Part shown: positions 8,344 to 16,918 of the stretch, in pieces
How the letters are laid out: the number at the start of each line of letters is the position of its first letter
How positions within the stretch are numbered: the first letter of the stretch is position 1
Assembly: GCA_003249035.1 (NCBI GenBank)
Contig: QBMK01000037.1
Span: forward strand, 1-36,706
Origin: Pseudanabaena sp.
GTDB taxonomy: Bacteria > Cyanobacteriota > Cyanobacteriia > Pseudanabaenales > Pseudanabaenaceae
Length of the DNA: 36,706 bases
Direction: 5' to 3'
Notes under the pieces: generated by a model
The model's input: only the letters and a program-made list of their open reading frames with translations
What the model was told of the DNA's origin: nothing
Database searches by the model: none
Position numbers and translations under genes: made by a program

Positions 8344-11300
8344 ATGCTAGTAAACATTCTCGACTATCAAGTTCTTGAGAAGATTGAAGAAAGTCCTAAT
8401 TCTCAAGTTTATCGAGGCGTCCGTAGACAAGATAACTTACCAGTTATCCTTAAAGTCTTAAACTCAGACTTTCCCTCAATTGAAGCCATAGGCAGATACA
8501 AATTAGAATATGAAATCACCAGAAATATTGATTCTAACTGGGTGATTAAAGCTTATAATTTGCGGCGTTATCAGAATAGCTTTGCGATCGAACTAGAAGA
8601 CTTTGGCGGTCAATCTCTAGCGAAAATATTAGATCAAAAAAGGTTGACGCTAGTTGACTTTTTAACCTTGGCAATTCAGATTTGCGAAGGTGTTGGGCAC
8701 ATCCATACTGCTCATATTGTTCATAAAGATATTAACCCATCTAATATCGTCTTCAATCCTGAAACTCAGCAACTAAAAATAATTGATTTTGGGATTGCGT
8801 CAGTATTAGAGAAAGAGCTGTTAATTCTTAATTACAATCAAATACTGGAAGGAACTTTAGAATATATTTCACCTGAACAGACAGGGCGGATGAACCGATC
8901 GCTTGATTATCGGACAGATATTTATTCGATGGGCGTGACTTTTTATCAAATGTTGACGGGGCGGTTACCGTTTCAATCAGATGATCCGTTAGAAATAATT
9001 CATTATCATTTAGCGTTAGAACCGATCGCACCGCATTTAATTAATCCTGAGATTCCACCGATGGTCTCTGAAATTGTCTTGAAGTTAATGGCCAAGACTG
9101 CTGAAGCTAGATATCAGAGTGCTTGGGGCGTAAAAGCGGATTTGGAGAATTGTCTACAACAGTTGCAGACAGAATCTAAGATCGAGACTTTTGAGTTAGC
9201 GGAGCAGGATATTACGGATAAATTCTTAACTTCTGAAAAGCTTTATGGTAGAGCGAAGGAGGTTGAGAGCCTATTGGCTACTTTTGGAAGAGTAGCTGCA
9301 ATTGGAGAATCAGGAGATCTCGTGGAGATGGTCTTGATCTCAGGTTATTCAGGCATTGGTAAATCAAGATTAGTGCAGGAAATTTATAAGCCTATCACCA
9401 AAAGTCATGGCTATTTTATTTCGGGAAAGTTTGACCAATATCAACGTAATATCCCCTATTTTGCAATTATTCAGGCTTTTCAGGGATTAATTAAGCAACT
9501 ACTAACCGAAAGTGAGGCTGATTTAGAACAATGGCGATCGCAAATTAGGACCGCACTGGGATCTAATAGCCAGATGATCGCTCAAGTGATTCCATCTCTA
9601 GAGTTGATTATTGGCATAGAAAGTAATAAACCGCTATCTACAAACATATCAACTAGTGAAGCCCAAAATCGATTTAATAAAATTTTTCAGAAGTTGATTA
9701 GAGTCTTTGCTCAATCAAAACATCCGTTAGTTATCTTTTTGGACGATCTTCAATGGGCTGATCGTGCTTCTCTTGGATTACTAGAGATATTAGCAACTAC
9801 AACCGAACCACAGAATCTGCTTTTGATTGGTGCATACAGAGACAATGAAGTTAATGCAGCTCATCCAATCATGCAAATGGTGGAGAATATTCAACAGATA
9901 AATGGAGTAATCCATCAGCTTTATTTGTCAGCATTAAACCTTAGCGATATCAATCAGCTTATCGCCGACACTTTACACTGTTCCACGCAATCTTGCCTGC
10001 CACTTGCTGAACTATTGCAAGAAAAGACAGGTGGTAATCCCTTCTTTCTAAATGAATTCCTCAAGACACTGTATGCGGATGATTTAATTAGGTTTGACTA
10101 TCGATCGCTAGAGTGGCAATGGTCGATAGCCCAGATTCAGGAGCAGGCAATTACGGATAATATCGTGAGTCTGATGACTGGAAAAATCCAAAAATTGGGC
10201 GCTCTCCCCAAGCATCTGTTGACGATCGCTGCTTGCATTGGAAATCAGTTTGATCTTGAAACGTTAGAGATCACATTAGATCAAAAAAGCTCTTATATTG
10301 AGACTATTCAAGCCCTCCGAGCGTTAATTACTGAAGGATTAATCTTGTCCCTAGATAATGCGCACCAATCTATTCACTATGGAATCGAATTAACTAACAA
10401 TCGCCCTGCGATCGCCTATAAATTTGGGCATGATCGTATCCAACAAGCTGCCTATTTTCGGATTGATGAAGCTAAACAAGCCGAAATTCATCAACGAATT
10501 GGACAGCAATTGCTCAAGAATACTAATGATTCTCAACTTGAATTAAAAATATTTGATATTGTAAATCAACTTAATCTTGGTATAGAGCTGGTTTCAAGTC
10601 GGCTAGAACGAGATCAATTGGCTCAACTCAATTTTATTGCAAGTCAGAAAGCCAAATCCTCAAATGCTTATAGATCTGCATTTAACTATGTAAAAACTTG
10701 CGTGAAATTACTAGGGGTTGAAAGCTGGAAAAGTCAATATGAGCTAACTTTAAGGCAATATCAGTTAGGGGTTGAGGTCGCTTTTTTAAACGGTGATTTT
10801 GCTCAGATGGAGAACTGGTCGATAGTTATTTTAAGTCATGCAAAAACTTTGCTAGACAAGACTAAAATCTATGAAATTCAGATCCAAGCATTAGTTGCTC
10901 AAAATCAGCGGTTAGAAGCAATCAAAGTTGGAGTTGAAACTTTAAAGCTACTAGGTCTTGAACTCCCTAAGCAAACTTCTCAAGCTGATGTAGCAGTGGC
11001 TCTACAGGACTTCCAAGCAATCATAGCCTTGCACCAGATTGAAGATTTGTTAGAGCTTCCATTGATGATCGATGAGATCGCATTAGCCGCGATGAATATT
11101 CTCCTAAGTATTGCGGCAGCATCTTATGTAGCGGCTCCAGAGTTATACATTATTGTTGTATTACAGCTAACGAAGCTATCGATCTCCAAAGGAAATGCCA
11201 TAGGCTCAACCTATGGATATTCAGCTTGTGGACTGATTCTCTGTGGACTTATGAATCGAATTGAACTAGGCTTTCAGTTTGGGCAACTAGCATTGCAATT

Positions 11301-14300
11301 ATTAGAGCGATTTGAGTCGCAAGAATTGACCGCAAAAACACTGGTCATTGTCAATGTATTTATTAATCACTGGAAATGTCATTTGCGAGAGACCTTACCC
11401 CCTTTATTAAGTGCTTATGCAATTGGGATTGAAACAGGTGATTTTGAATTTAGTGCCTATGGATTATGTCTTTACTGTAATTATCAGTACTTTCTTGGTA
11501 AAGAGTTAGTCAGTCTAGAAAGGGAAATGTCTGACTACGGAATGTTAATCAGCCAAATAAAACAACAAACCACTTTAAACTGGCTGCATACATATCAACA
11601 AGCAATCTTAAATTTACTGGGAAAATCTCAAGATCCTTGCTGCCTAATTGGTGAAATCTACAACGCTGAGACGATGTTGCCAGTTCATACAAAGACAGGC
11701 GATCGCAGTTCTTTGCATATGTTGCACTTTCACCAGCTAATTCTTTGCTATCTGTTTGAGAATTACGATCGAGCGCTTCATAATGCTTCTCAAGTGATTC
11801 TATATGCTGAGGCGGCTATTGGTCTATTTACCTCTGCAATATTCAATCTCTATTATAGTCTTACAAATTTAGCGGTCTATGCTGAATTGTCTCCAAGCAA
11901 AAGAACCGAAACTATGGCTTTGGTTGAGGCAAATCAAGAAAGAATGAAACTATGGGCGCATCATGCTCCGATGAATTATCTACACAAATGGCAACTTGTT
12001 GAAGCTGAACGATATCGAGTTTTGGGGCAAGTGCTAGAAGCAATCGAATTTTACGATCTGGCGATCGCTGGAGCTAAGGAAAATGGATATATTCAGGAAG
12101 AAGCATTAGCCAATGAACTAGCAGCTAAATTTTATCTCGCTCAAAACCGTGTGGCGATCGCTAAAGTTTATATAAAAGAGGCAAGATACTGCTATTTGAG
12201 CTGGGGGGCATCTGCTAAGGTTCAGCATCTAGAGAATTGCTACTCGGATATCTTGGAACCCTATGCGACAAATAAAAGTTTAAATAAAAGGTTAACCAGA
12301 GCTAGTTCCCATCAATCATCATCTAGCGAGATTGGAGATATAGATCTACAAGCTGTAATCAGAGCTTTCCAAGCGATCGCTAATGAAATAAAACTCGATC
12401 AACTTCTCGCCACCTTAATGAATATCTTGATTGAGAATGCAGGCGCGGAAACAGGTTATTTACTATTACCAAAGATTTTATCTAATTTCTCAAGTCAAGA
12501 TCAATGGTGTATTGAAGCTGTCAAGATGATCGCCAATGAGCAAGTGGTAGTGATGCAATCAATTCCAATCAATGAAATCACCATAACTGGTAATGGCTAT
12601 CTACCGCTCTCTTTAATTAGTTATGTCACCAGAACTCAAGAGACTGTTGTGTTAAATAATGCTGCTCAAGTCGGTGATTTTCAAAACGATCCTTGGATTG
12701 TGCAATACCAATCAAAATCGCTGCTATGTATGCCTTTATTAAATCAGGGAGATACTACTGCAATTGTATTTTTGGAAAATAGTCTGATCGCCGATGCATT
12801 TACACCAGAACGGATCGAAGTTCTTAAGTTACTCTCCACTCAAGCTGCTATATCGATCATCAAATCCCGCCTATTGCAGCAACAAGCGGAGCTAAATCAG
12901 TCTTTGCAAGCAGAAATATCCGATCGCCAATTAGCCGAAAAGGATCGCGATCGCCTCATCGCGATCATCCAAGCCTCAACCGATATTATTGGAATGTCAT
13001 CACCTCAGGGGCAAGTTCTTTGGAATAACGCTGAGGCTAATAGAGTCCAAGGGTTACCAGCAAATGCCGATATTTCTAATTTAGATATCCCGACTTATCA
13101 TCCACGGTGGGCGTTAGAGATCGTTCAAAATCAAGGTATTCCCTCGGCGATCGCCAATGGCTCATGGTTAGGAGAGACAGCTATATTAACTCACGAAGGA
13201 ATAGAGATTCCAGTTTCGCAAATGATTATTGCCCATAAATCCGAGAATGGAGAACTAGAATATATATCTACAATCATGCGTGATATTAGTGAAGCCAAGC
13301 AGAGAGAAGAAGAACTTAAAAGATCCGAAACAACATTGCAAAGTTTAGTCGCTGGGACTGCGGCTGTCACAGGCGAAGACTTTTTTCCCGCACTAGCAAA
13401 ACATATTGCTGAAGCCTTGCATGTCAAATACGCGCTAGTCACGGAGCTAGTTGACGATCAGCTTCATGCATTAGCATTTTGGGCACATGGGGCGCTTCAA
13501 CTACCAATTATTTATGTCCCTGCTTACACTCCTTGCGAAATAGCATTGAGGAATGGCGAATATATTTGTGATAGCTTGGTACAGCAACTATTTCCCAAAG
13601 ATCTCGATCTAGTTTCGATGCAAGCTGAGAGCTACATGGGAATTTCACTTAAGGACGCGGCTGGAAATGCGATCGGGAATCTTTGTATTCTCGATACACA
13701 ACCGCTTCAAGACACTAAACGGATTGGAAATATATTGCAAGTATTTGCCGCGAGAGCATCCGCAGAGTTACAGCGCAAATCTGCTAGCGAGGCTTTGTAT
13801 CAACTTAATCAGTCTCTTGAAAATCGAGTGACTCAAAGAACTGCTCAACTTGAAGCGGCAAACAAAGAACTAGAATCCTTTTCCTATTCGATCTCCCATG
13901 ACCTTCGCGCACCATTGAGGGCGATCAATGGATTTTCAAAGATTTTACAAGAAGATTATAGTGATTTGATCGATGAAACTGGCAGTCGCTATCTCAAAAT
14001 TGTGCGTGACAATGCCAATCGCATGGGTGAATTAATTGATGATCTTTTAAACCTATCCCGCATGAATCGCAAGGAAATTTCGCGGCGATCAATTGTTGTA
14101 AATGACCTCATAAATCAAATTCTGCAAGACTTTGAATCAGAAATAGGCGATCGCCAGATTACGTTTGCAATTGCCAATTTACCCAACTGCCAAGCAGATC
14201 TTTCTCTATTAACTCAAGTTTGGATCAATCTATTATCAAATTCGATCAAATACACAAGCAAAACTGAAAATGCTCATATTGAAATAAATTTCCAAATAAT

Positions 14301-14532
14301 TAACGAAGAAAAAATATACTTTATCCGCGATAATGGTGCTGGATTTGATATGCAATATGCTGACAAATTATTTGGCGTATTTCAGCGAATGCATCTTGAA
14401 AAAGATTTTGAAGGCACTGGCATCGGTCTTGCGATCGTCCAACGCATCATTCAACGTCATGGAGGGAGAATCTGGGCAGAAGCAGCAGTCAATCAAGGTG
14501 CAACTTTTTACTTCGCAATTCCAGATCAATAA
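8344..14532 (+). CDS. Hybrid Ser/Thr kinase - AAA ATPase - GAF/PAS - histidine kinase
   Basis: Product is 2062 residues. An N-terminal Ser/Thr kinase domain (about 8-275) has the ATP lysine K37, a catalytic loop HKD (127-129, not HRD) and DFG (148-150). A large AAA_16-type ATPase region has Walker A GYSGIGKS at 334-341 and Walker B LDDLQWAD around D467-D468. A long helical, TPR-like region runs to about 1300. Then come a GAF domain (about 1335-1500), a PAS domain (about 1530-1660), a second GAF domain (about 1670-1815), a HisKA domain with H1852 in SYSISHDLRAP, and an HATPase domain with GTGIGLAI near 2025. This is the trifunctional architecture common in cyanobacteria and a few other bacteria. 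Ligand and targets are unknown. No membrane segment is evident, so it is probably cytoplasmic. The response regulator begins 9 nt after the stop, indicating one operon and a shared phosphorelay. Confidence 0.93.
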   Translation: MLVNILDYQVLEKIEESPNSQVYRGVRRQDNLPVILKVLNSDFPSIEAIGRYKLEYEITRNIDSNWVIKAYNLRRYQNSFAIELEDFGGQSLAKILDQKRLTLVDFLTLAIQICEGVGHIHTAHIVHKDINPSNIVFNPETQQLKIIDFGIASVLEKELLILNYNQILEGTLEYISPEQTGRMNRSLDYRTDIYSMGVTFYQMLTGRLPFQSDDPLEIIHYHLALEPIAPHLINPEIPPMVSEIVLKLMAKTAEARYQSAWGVKADLENCLQQLQTESKIETFELAEQDITDKFLTSEKLYGRAKEVESLLATFGRVAAIGESGDLVEMVLISGYSGIGKSRLVQEIYKPITKSHGYFISGKFDQYQRNIPYFAIIQAFQGLIKQLLTESEADLEQWRSQIRTALGSNSQMIAQVIPSLELIIGIESNKPLSTNISTSEAQNRFNKIFQKLIRVFAQSKHPLVIFLDDLQWADRASLGLLEILATTTEPQNLLLIGAYRDNEVNAAHPIMQMVENIQQINGVIHQLYLSALNLSDINQLIADTLHCSTQSCLPLAELLQEKTGGNPFFLNEFLKTLYADDLIRFDYRSLEWQWSIAQIQEQAITDNIVSLMTGKIQKLGALPKHLLTIAACIGNQFDLETLEITLDQKSSYIETIQALRALITEGLILSLDNAHQSIHYGIELTNNRPAIAYKFGHDRIQQAAYFRIDEAKQAEIHQRIGQQLLKNTNDSQLELKIFDIVNQLNLGIELVSSRLERDQLAQLNFIASQKAKSSNAYRSAFNYVKTCVKLLGVESWKSQYELTLRQYQLGVEVAFLNGDFAQMENWSIVILSHAKTLLDKTKIYEIQIQALVAQNQRLEAIKVGVETLKLLGLELPKQTSQADVAVALQDFQAIIALHQIEDLLELPLMIDEIALAAMNILLSIAAASYVAAPELYIIVVLQLTKLSISKGNAIGSTYGYSACGLILCGLMNRIELGFQFGQLALQLLERFESQELTAKTLVIVNVFINHWKCHLRETLPPLLSAYAIGIETGDFEFSAYGLCLYCNYQYFLGKELVSLEREMSDYGMLISQIKQQTTLNWLHTYQQAILNLLGKSQDPCCLIGEIYNAETMLPVHTKTGDRSSLHMLHFHQLILCYLFENYDRALHNASQVILYAEAAIGLFTSAIFNLYYSLTNLAVYAELSPSKRTETMALVEANQERMKLWAHHAPMNYLHKWQLVEAERYRVLGQVLEAIEFYDLAIAGAKENGYIQEEALANELAAKFYLAQNRVAIAKVYIKEARYCYLSWGASAKVQHLENCYSDILEPYATNKSLNKRLTRASSHQSSSSEIGDIDLQAVIRAFQAIANEIKLDQLLATLMNILIENAGAETGYLLLPKILSNFSSQDQWCIEAVKMIANEQVVVMQSIPINEITITGNGYLPLSLISYVTRTQETVVLNNAAQVGDFQNDPWIVQYQSKSLLCMPLLNQGDTTAIVFLENSLIADAFTPERIEVLKLLSTQAAISIIKSRLLQQQAELNQSLQAEISDRQLAEKDRDRLIAIIQASTDIIGMSSPQGQVLWNNAEANRVQGLPANADISNLDIPTYHPRWALEIVQNQGIPSAIANGSWLGETAILTHEGIEIPVSQMIIAHKSENGELEYISTIMRDISEAKQREEELKRSETTLQSLVAGTAAVTGEDFFPALAKHIAEALHVKYALVTELVDDQLHALAFWAHGALQLPIIYVPAYTPCEIALRNGEYICDSLVQQLFPKDLDLVSMQAESYMGISLKDAAGNAIGNLCILDTQPLQDTKRIGNILQVFAARASAELQRKSASEALYQLNQSLENRVTQRTAQLEAANKELESFSYSISHDLRAPLRAINGFSKILQEDYSDLIDETGSRYLKIVRDNANRMGELIDDLLNLSRMNRKEISRRSIVVNDLINQILQDFESEIGDRQITFAIANLPNCQADLSLLTQVWINLLSNSIKYTSKTENAHIEINFQIINEEKIYFIRDNGAGFDMQYADKLFGVFQRMHLEKDFEGTGIGLAIVQRIIQRHGGRIWAEAAVNQGATFYFAIPDQ

Positions 14533-14541
14533 TACCAACCA

Positions 14542-15009
14542 ATGACAGACCTAATTCCTGAGCAGTTTTCCGATCAAAGTGTTTTCATCCTATTAGTTGA
14601 AGATAATCCTGCTGATTCTGAGTTAGCGATTCGCGCCTTACGTCGTGGCAGAATCAGCAATCAGATTCAACTATTGGAGGATGGAGCTGAAGCACTTGAT
14701 TTTATATTTTGTCGTGGTAACTATGCGCATCGTCAAATCAATGATTATCCGAAAATGATCTTGCTCGATTTAAAGCTCCCCAAAGTCACTGGGCTTGAAG
14801 TTTTACGGCAGCTAAAATCCGATCCACGCACGAAAATGATTCCTATAGTCGTACTAACTTCTTCAGCTCAAGACAGTGATGTGCTTGAAAGCTATAAACT
14901 CGGTGTGAATAGTTATATTGTGAAACCAGTTGATTTTGAGCAATTTAATAAGGCAATTGAGCAGCTAGGCTTTTATTGGGTTTTAATAAATCGTACGCCC
15001 CATCATTAA
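14542..15009 (+). CDS. CheY-like response regulator, Rcp1 type
   Basis: A single receiver domain of 155 residues. The acidic pocket is E20/D21 in LLVEDNPADSE, and the phosphoacceptor is D76 in MILLDLKLP. The switch Thr lies in VVLTSSAQD and the conserved Lys in YIVKPVDF. The insert with FCRGNYAHRQ before the phosphoacceptor is typical of Rcp1-like regulators that partner cyanobacterial phytochromes and hybrid kinases. There is no output domain, so it probably passes phosphate on or acts by protein contact. It starts 9 nt after the hybrid kinase stop, so that kinase is the likely donor. Three hairpins follow the gene. Confidence 0.92.
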   Translation: MTDLIPEQFSDQSVFILLVEDNPADSELAIRALRRGRISNQIQLLEDGAEALDFIFCRGNYAHRQINDYPKMILLDLKLPKVTGLEVLRQLKSDPRTKMIPIVVLTSSAQDSDVLESYKLGVNSYIVKPVDFEQFNKAIEQLGFYWVLINRTPHH

Positions 15010-15013
15010 AACC

Positions 15014-15058
15014 AAATTTAGGATTTTCAGCACCTGCGGCACCGAAAATCCTAAATTT
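15014..15058. repeat. 15-bp inverted repeat after the response regulator
   Basis: Arms 15014-15028 (AAATTTAGGATTTTC) and 15044-15058 are perfectly complementary with a 15-nt loop. It lies 5 nt after the response regulator stop, so it may terminate the operon. Confidence 0.75.
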
Positions 15059-15076
15059 CATATCTTCGTTCTTTAG

Positions 15077-15132
15077 GGCTTTATACCAATTCACAAAAGT
15101 GTGACGACACTTTTGTGAATTGGTATAAAGCC
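15077..15132. repeat. 26-bp perfect inverted repeat, extragenic palindrome family 2
   Basis: Arms 15077-15102 and 15107-15132 pair over 26 bp around the 4-nt loop GACG. The inner part (TTCACAAAAGTGT, loop, ACACTTTTGTGAA) recurs with one base-pair change at 25283-25312, so it is a repeated element and not a unique terminator. Confidence 0.85.
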
Positions 15133-15150
15133 AAACCCAGTAAGGGTTTT

Positions 15151-15183
15151 AAAAGCACAAAATGTACGCCATTTTGTGCTTTT
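15151..15183. repeat. 14-bp inverted repeat
   Basis: Arms 15151-15164 (AAAAGCACAAAATG) and 15170-15183 are perfectly complementary around a 5-nt loop. It is the third hairpin in a row and could protect a transcript end. Confidence 0.75.
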
Positions 15184-15223
15184 GTATTACGTTGAAAAGT
15201 GGCATTTCTTGAGATTCAATTTC

Positions 15224-15229
15224 TATAAT
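15224..15229 (+). promoter_or_regulatory. Possible -10 element upstream of the HtrA-like gene
   Basis: A perfect TATAAT lies about 115 nt before the chosen start. No good -35 hexamer is seen at 16-18 nt spacing, so this is weak evidence. Confidence 0.3.
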
Positions 15230-15332
15230 GAGGATTGCGAACCAAAGCAACATTAGGCAAACAAAATACTTCTAATATTGAGTGAGTTTGATTTTGGTCA
15301 ATCTAATCTACCCAAACTAAATGACCGCGACT

Positions 15333-15340
15333 GAGGAAAG
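15333..15340 (+). promoter_or_regulatory. Shine-Dalgarno site deciding the HtrA-like start
   Basis: GAGGAAAG sits 4 nt before a GTG at 15345. This favours the GTG over the in-frame ATG at 15321, which has no such site and would leave an acidic stretch before the signal peptide. Confidence 0.5.
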
Positions 15341-15344
15341 TTTT

Positions 15345-16754
15345 GTGAAACAAGGATTAATTAAATTTTTGGCAGCCAGCCTAGTATTGTGCGGCGGGAC
15401 AAGTGCGATCGCTACTTTTCCTCTGATTGCACCGCCCCCAGTAAATGCCCAAGATGAAGATACTAATATTCGTGTCTATAAATTAGCTAGTCCTGCAGTC
15501 GTGTCAATTCAATCCCGTAGTGGTAATGGGAGTGGTTCAATTATTGATCCCAAGGGCTTTGTCTTAACTAATGCCCATGTGGTTCGCGGATCAACCACGG
15601 TAAATGTGATCCTTAGCGATAAGCGCCAATTTCGGGGGGTAGTAATAGCTAGTAGTCGTAATCCCGATCTCGCCGTGATCAGACTAGAGGGAGTAACTAC
15701 AAATCTTCCGACAATCCAAATCGCATCCTCCAGCACAATTCAAGTGGGGCAAAGAGCTTTTGCGATCGGTAATCCATTTGGTCGCTTTGCAGGAACATTG
15801 ACCACGGGGATCATTAGCCGTATTGACACCGATCGCAAATTATTGCAAACCGATGCGGCTCTAAATCCCGGAAATTCGGGGGGCCCATTGCTGAATAGTC
15901 GTGCCGAGCTGGTTGGCGTGAATACTGCTATTTTTACAACTGGTTCAGTCAACAGTGGCATTGGTTTAGCGATCGAGGCTGATACAGTAAAGCAATTTAT
16001 TGCCTCAGTTCGACAAGGGACGATCGCTAATAATCCCGCTCCTGCTGTTGCTAATCCTAATGTCATAAGTCTTAATGGCAATGCGATCGCTGCATCATTA
16101 ACTGCATCAGACAATACTTTGCCTGATGGCAGCTATTACAAAGCCTATCAATTTCAAGGTCAAGCAGGGCAGTCAGTGGTGATTGAGATGCGTGGTAATG
16201 AGATCGATCCGTATTTAGTACTGTTTGATGCGATGGGGCGAAAAATTGCCGAAGATGATGATGGCGGCGGCGGAAAGAATGCGCGCATTAAGGTTACTTT
16301 GCCTAGTTCTGGTAGATATACTATTTATGCCAACTCCTATGAAGTTGGACAGGCGGGATCATTTACGATCTCAGGTCAACTGAGCAATAACCCTACTGCT
16401 CAATCAACGATTAAGCCAACGGGGGATCAGCGCATCATTTTGCAAAAAGATGGAGTCTTAGGAACTCAAAGTCGAGTTGTTGCTAAAGATGGCAGGCTAT
16501 TTGAAGCTTTTAGTTTTAATGGTAAAGCAGGTCAAGTAGTTCAAATTGAACTTGTCAGCTCCGATTTTCATCCCTATTTGGTCTTGCTTGCCCCAGATCG
16601 TAAAGTATTGAAAGAAAACAACGGTTTACCAAGTCGAAAAAATGCATCAATGACACTCGAATTACCGATAACTGGAACCTACCGCACAATTGTGACTGCA
16701 TTTGATCGCAAAGGCAAAGGTGCATACAAACTTATAATTAAAAGAGTTAGATAG
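15345..16754 (+). CDS. HtrA/Deg-like secreted serine protease with PPC-like domains
   Basis: Numbering here is from the upstream ATG at 15321 (477 residues). The chosen GTG is residue 9 and gives a classical signal peptide starting MKQGLIKF and ending near VNAQ (residue 43), so export to the periplasm is likely. The trypsin-like domain has the triad H86 (LTNAHVV), D116 (NPDLAVI) and S186 (LNPGNSGGP). No PDZ domain follows. Residues of about 250-355 and 365-475 instead form two similar beta-rich modules of the pre-peptidase C-terminal (PPC) kind, each with a Y-F/Q-G-x-A-GQ-V pattern and DPYLVLF or HPYLVLL. The family degrades or handles misfolded exported proteins. Replacement of PDZ by PPC suggests different substrate recognition; this is inference. 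Confidence 0.88.
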   Translation: MKQGLIKFLAASLVLCGGTSAIATFPLIAPPPVNAQDEDTNIRVYKLASPAVVSIQSRSGNGSGSIIDPKGFVLTNAHVVRGSTTVNVILSDKRQFRGVVIASSRNPDLAVIRLEGVTTNLPTIQIASSSTIQVGQRAFAIGNPFGRFAGTLTTGIISRIDTDRKLLQTDAALNPGNSGGPLLNSRAELVGVNTAIFTTGSVNSGIGLAIEADTVKQFIASVRQGTIANNPAPAVANPNVISLNGNAIAASLTASDNTLPDGSYYKAYQFQGQAGQSVVIEMRGNEIDPYLVLFDAMGRKIAEDDDGGGGKNARIKVTLPSSGRYTIYANSYEVGQAGSFTISGQLSNNPTAQSTIKPTGDQRIILQKDGVLGTQSRVVAKDGRLFEAFSFNGKAGQVVQIELVSSDFHPYLVLLAPDRKVLKENNGLPSRKNASMTLELPITGTYRTIVTAFDRKGKGAYKLIIKRVR

Positions 16755-16759
16755 AACAG

Positions 16760-16809
16760 CCAAAAGGTAAGACGCGTCACAAAGCGCTGTATCTAACCTT
16801 TGGATTTTT
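16760..16809 (+). terminator. Possible rho-independent terminator of the protease gene
   Basis: CCAAAAGGTAAGA and TCTAACCTTTGG can pair with small bulges across a 19-nt loop and are followed by a run of five T. The stem is imperfect. Confidence 0.4.
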
Positions 16810-16918
16810 AGACCGACGAAAGCAATTATTTCTGAAGCTTTTCTATAAATTCCTTGCGCAGCAACTAGAAAATCTGCCAAGATGTAGCTAGTGTCGTTTC
16901 CTTTAAGGGAAGATTTTC

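Larger units (their letters stand above)
15010..15320. other. Intergenic region with three consecutive hairpins
   Basis: This 311-bp gap has hairpins at 15014-15058, 15077-15132 and 15151-15183, followed by a promoter-like TATAAT at 15224. No gene is seen. The first hairpins probably end the kinase/regulator transcript. Confidence 0.6.
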
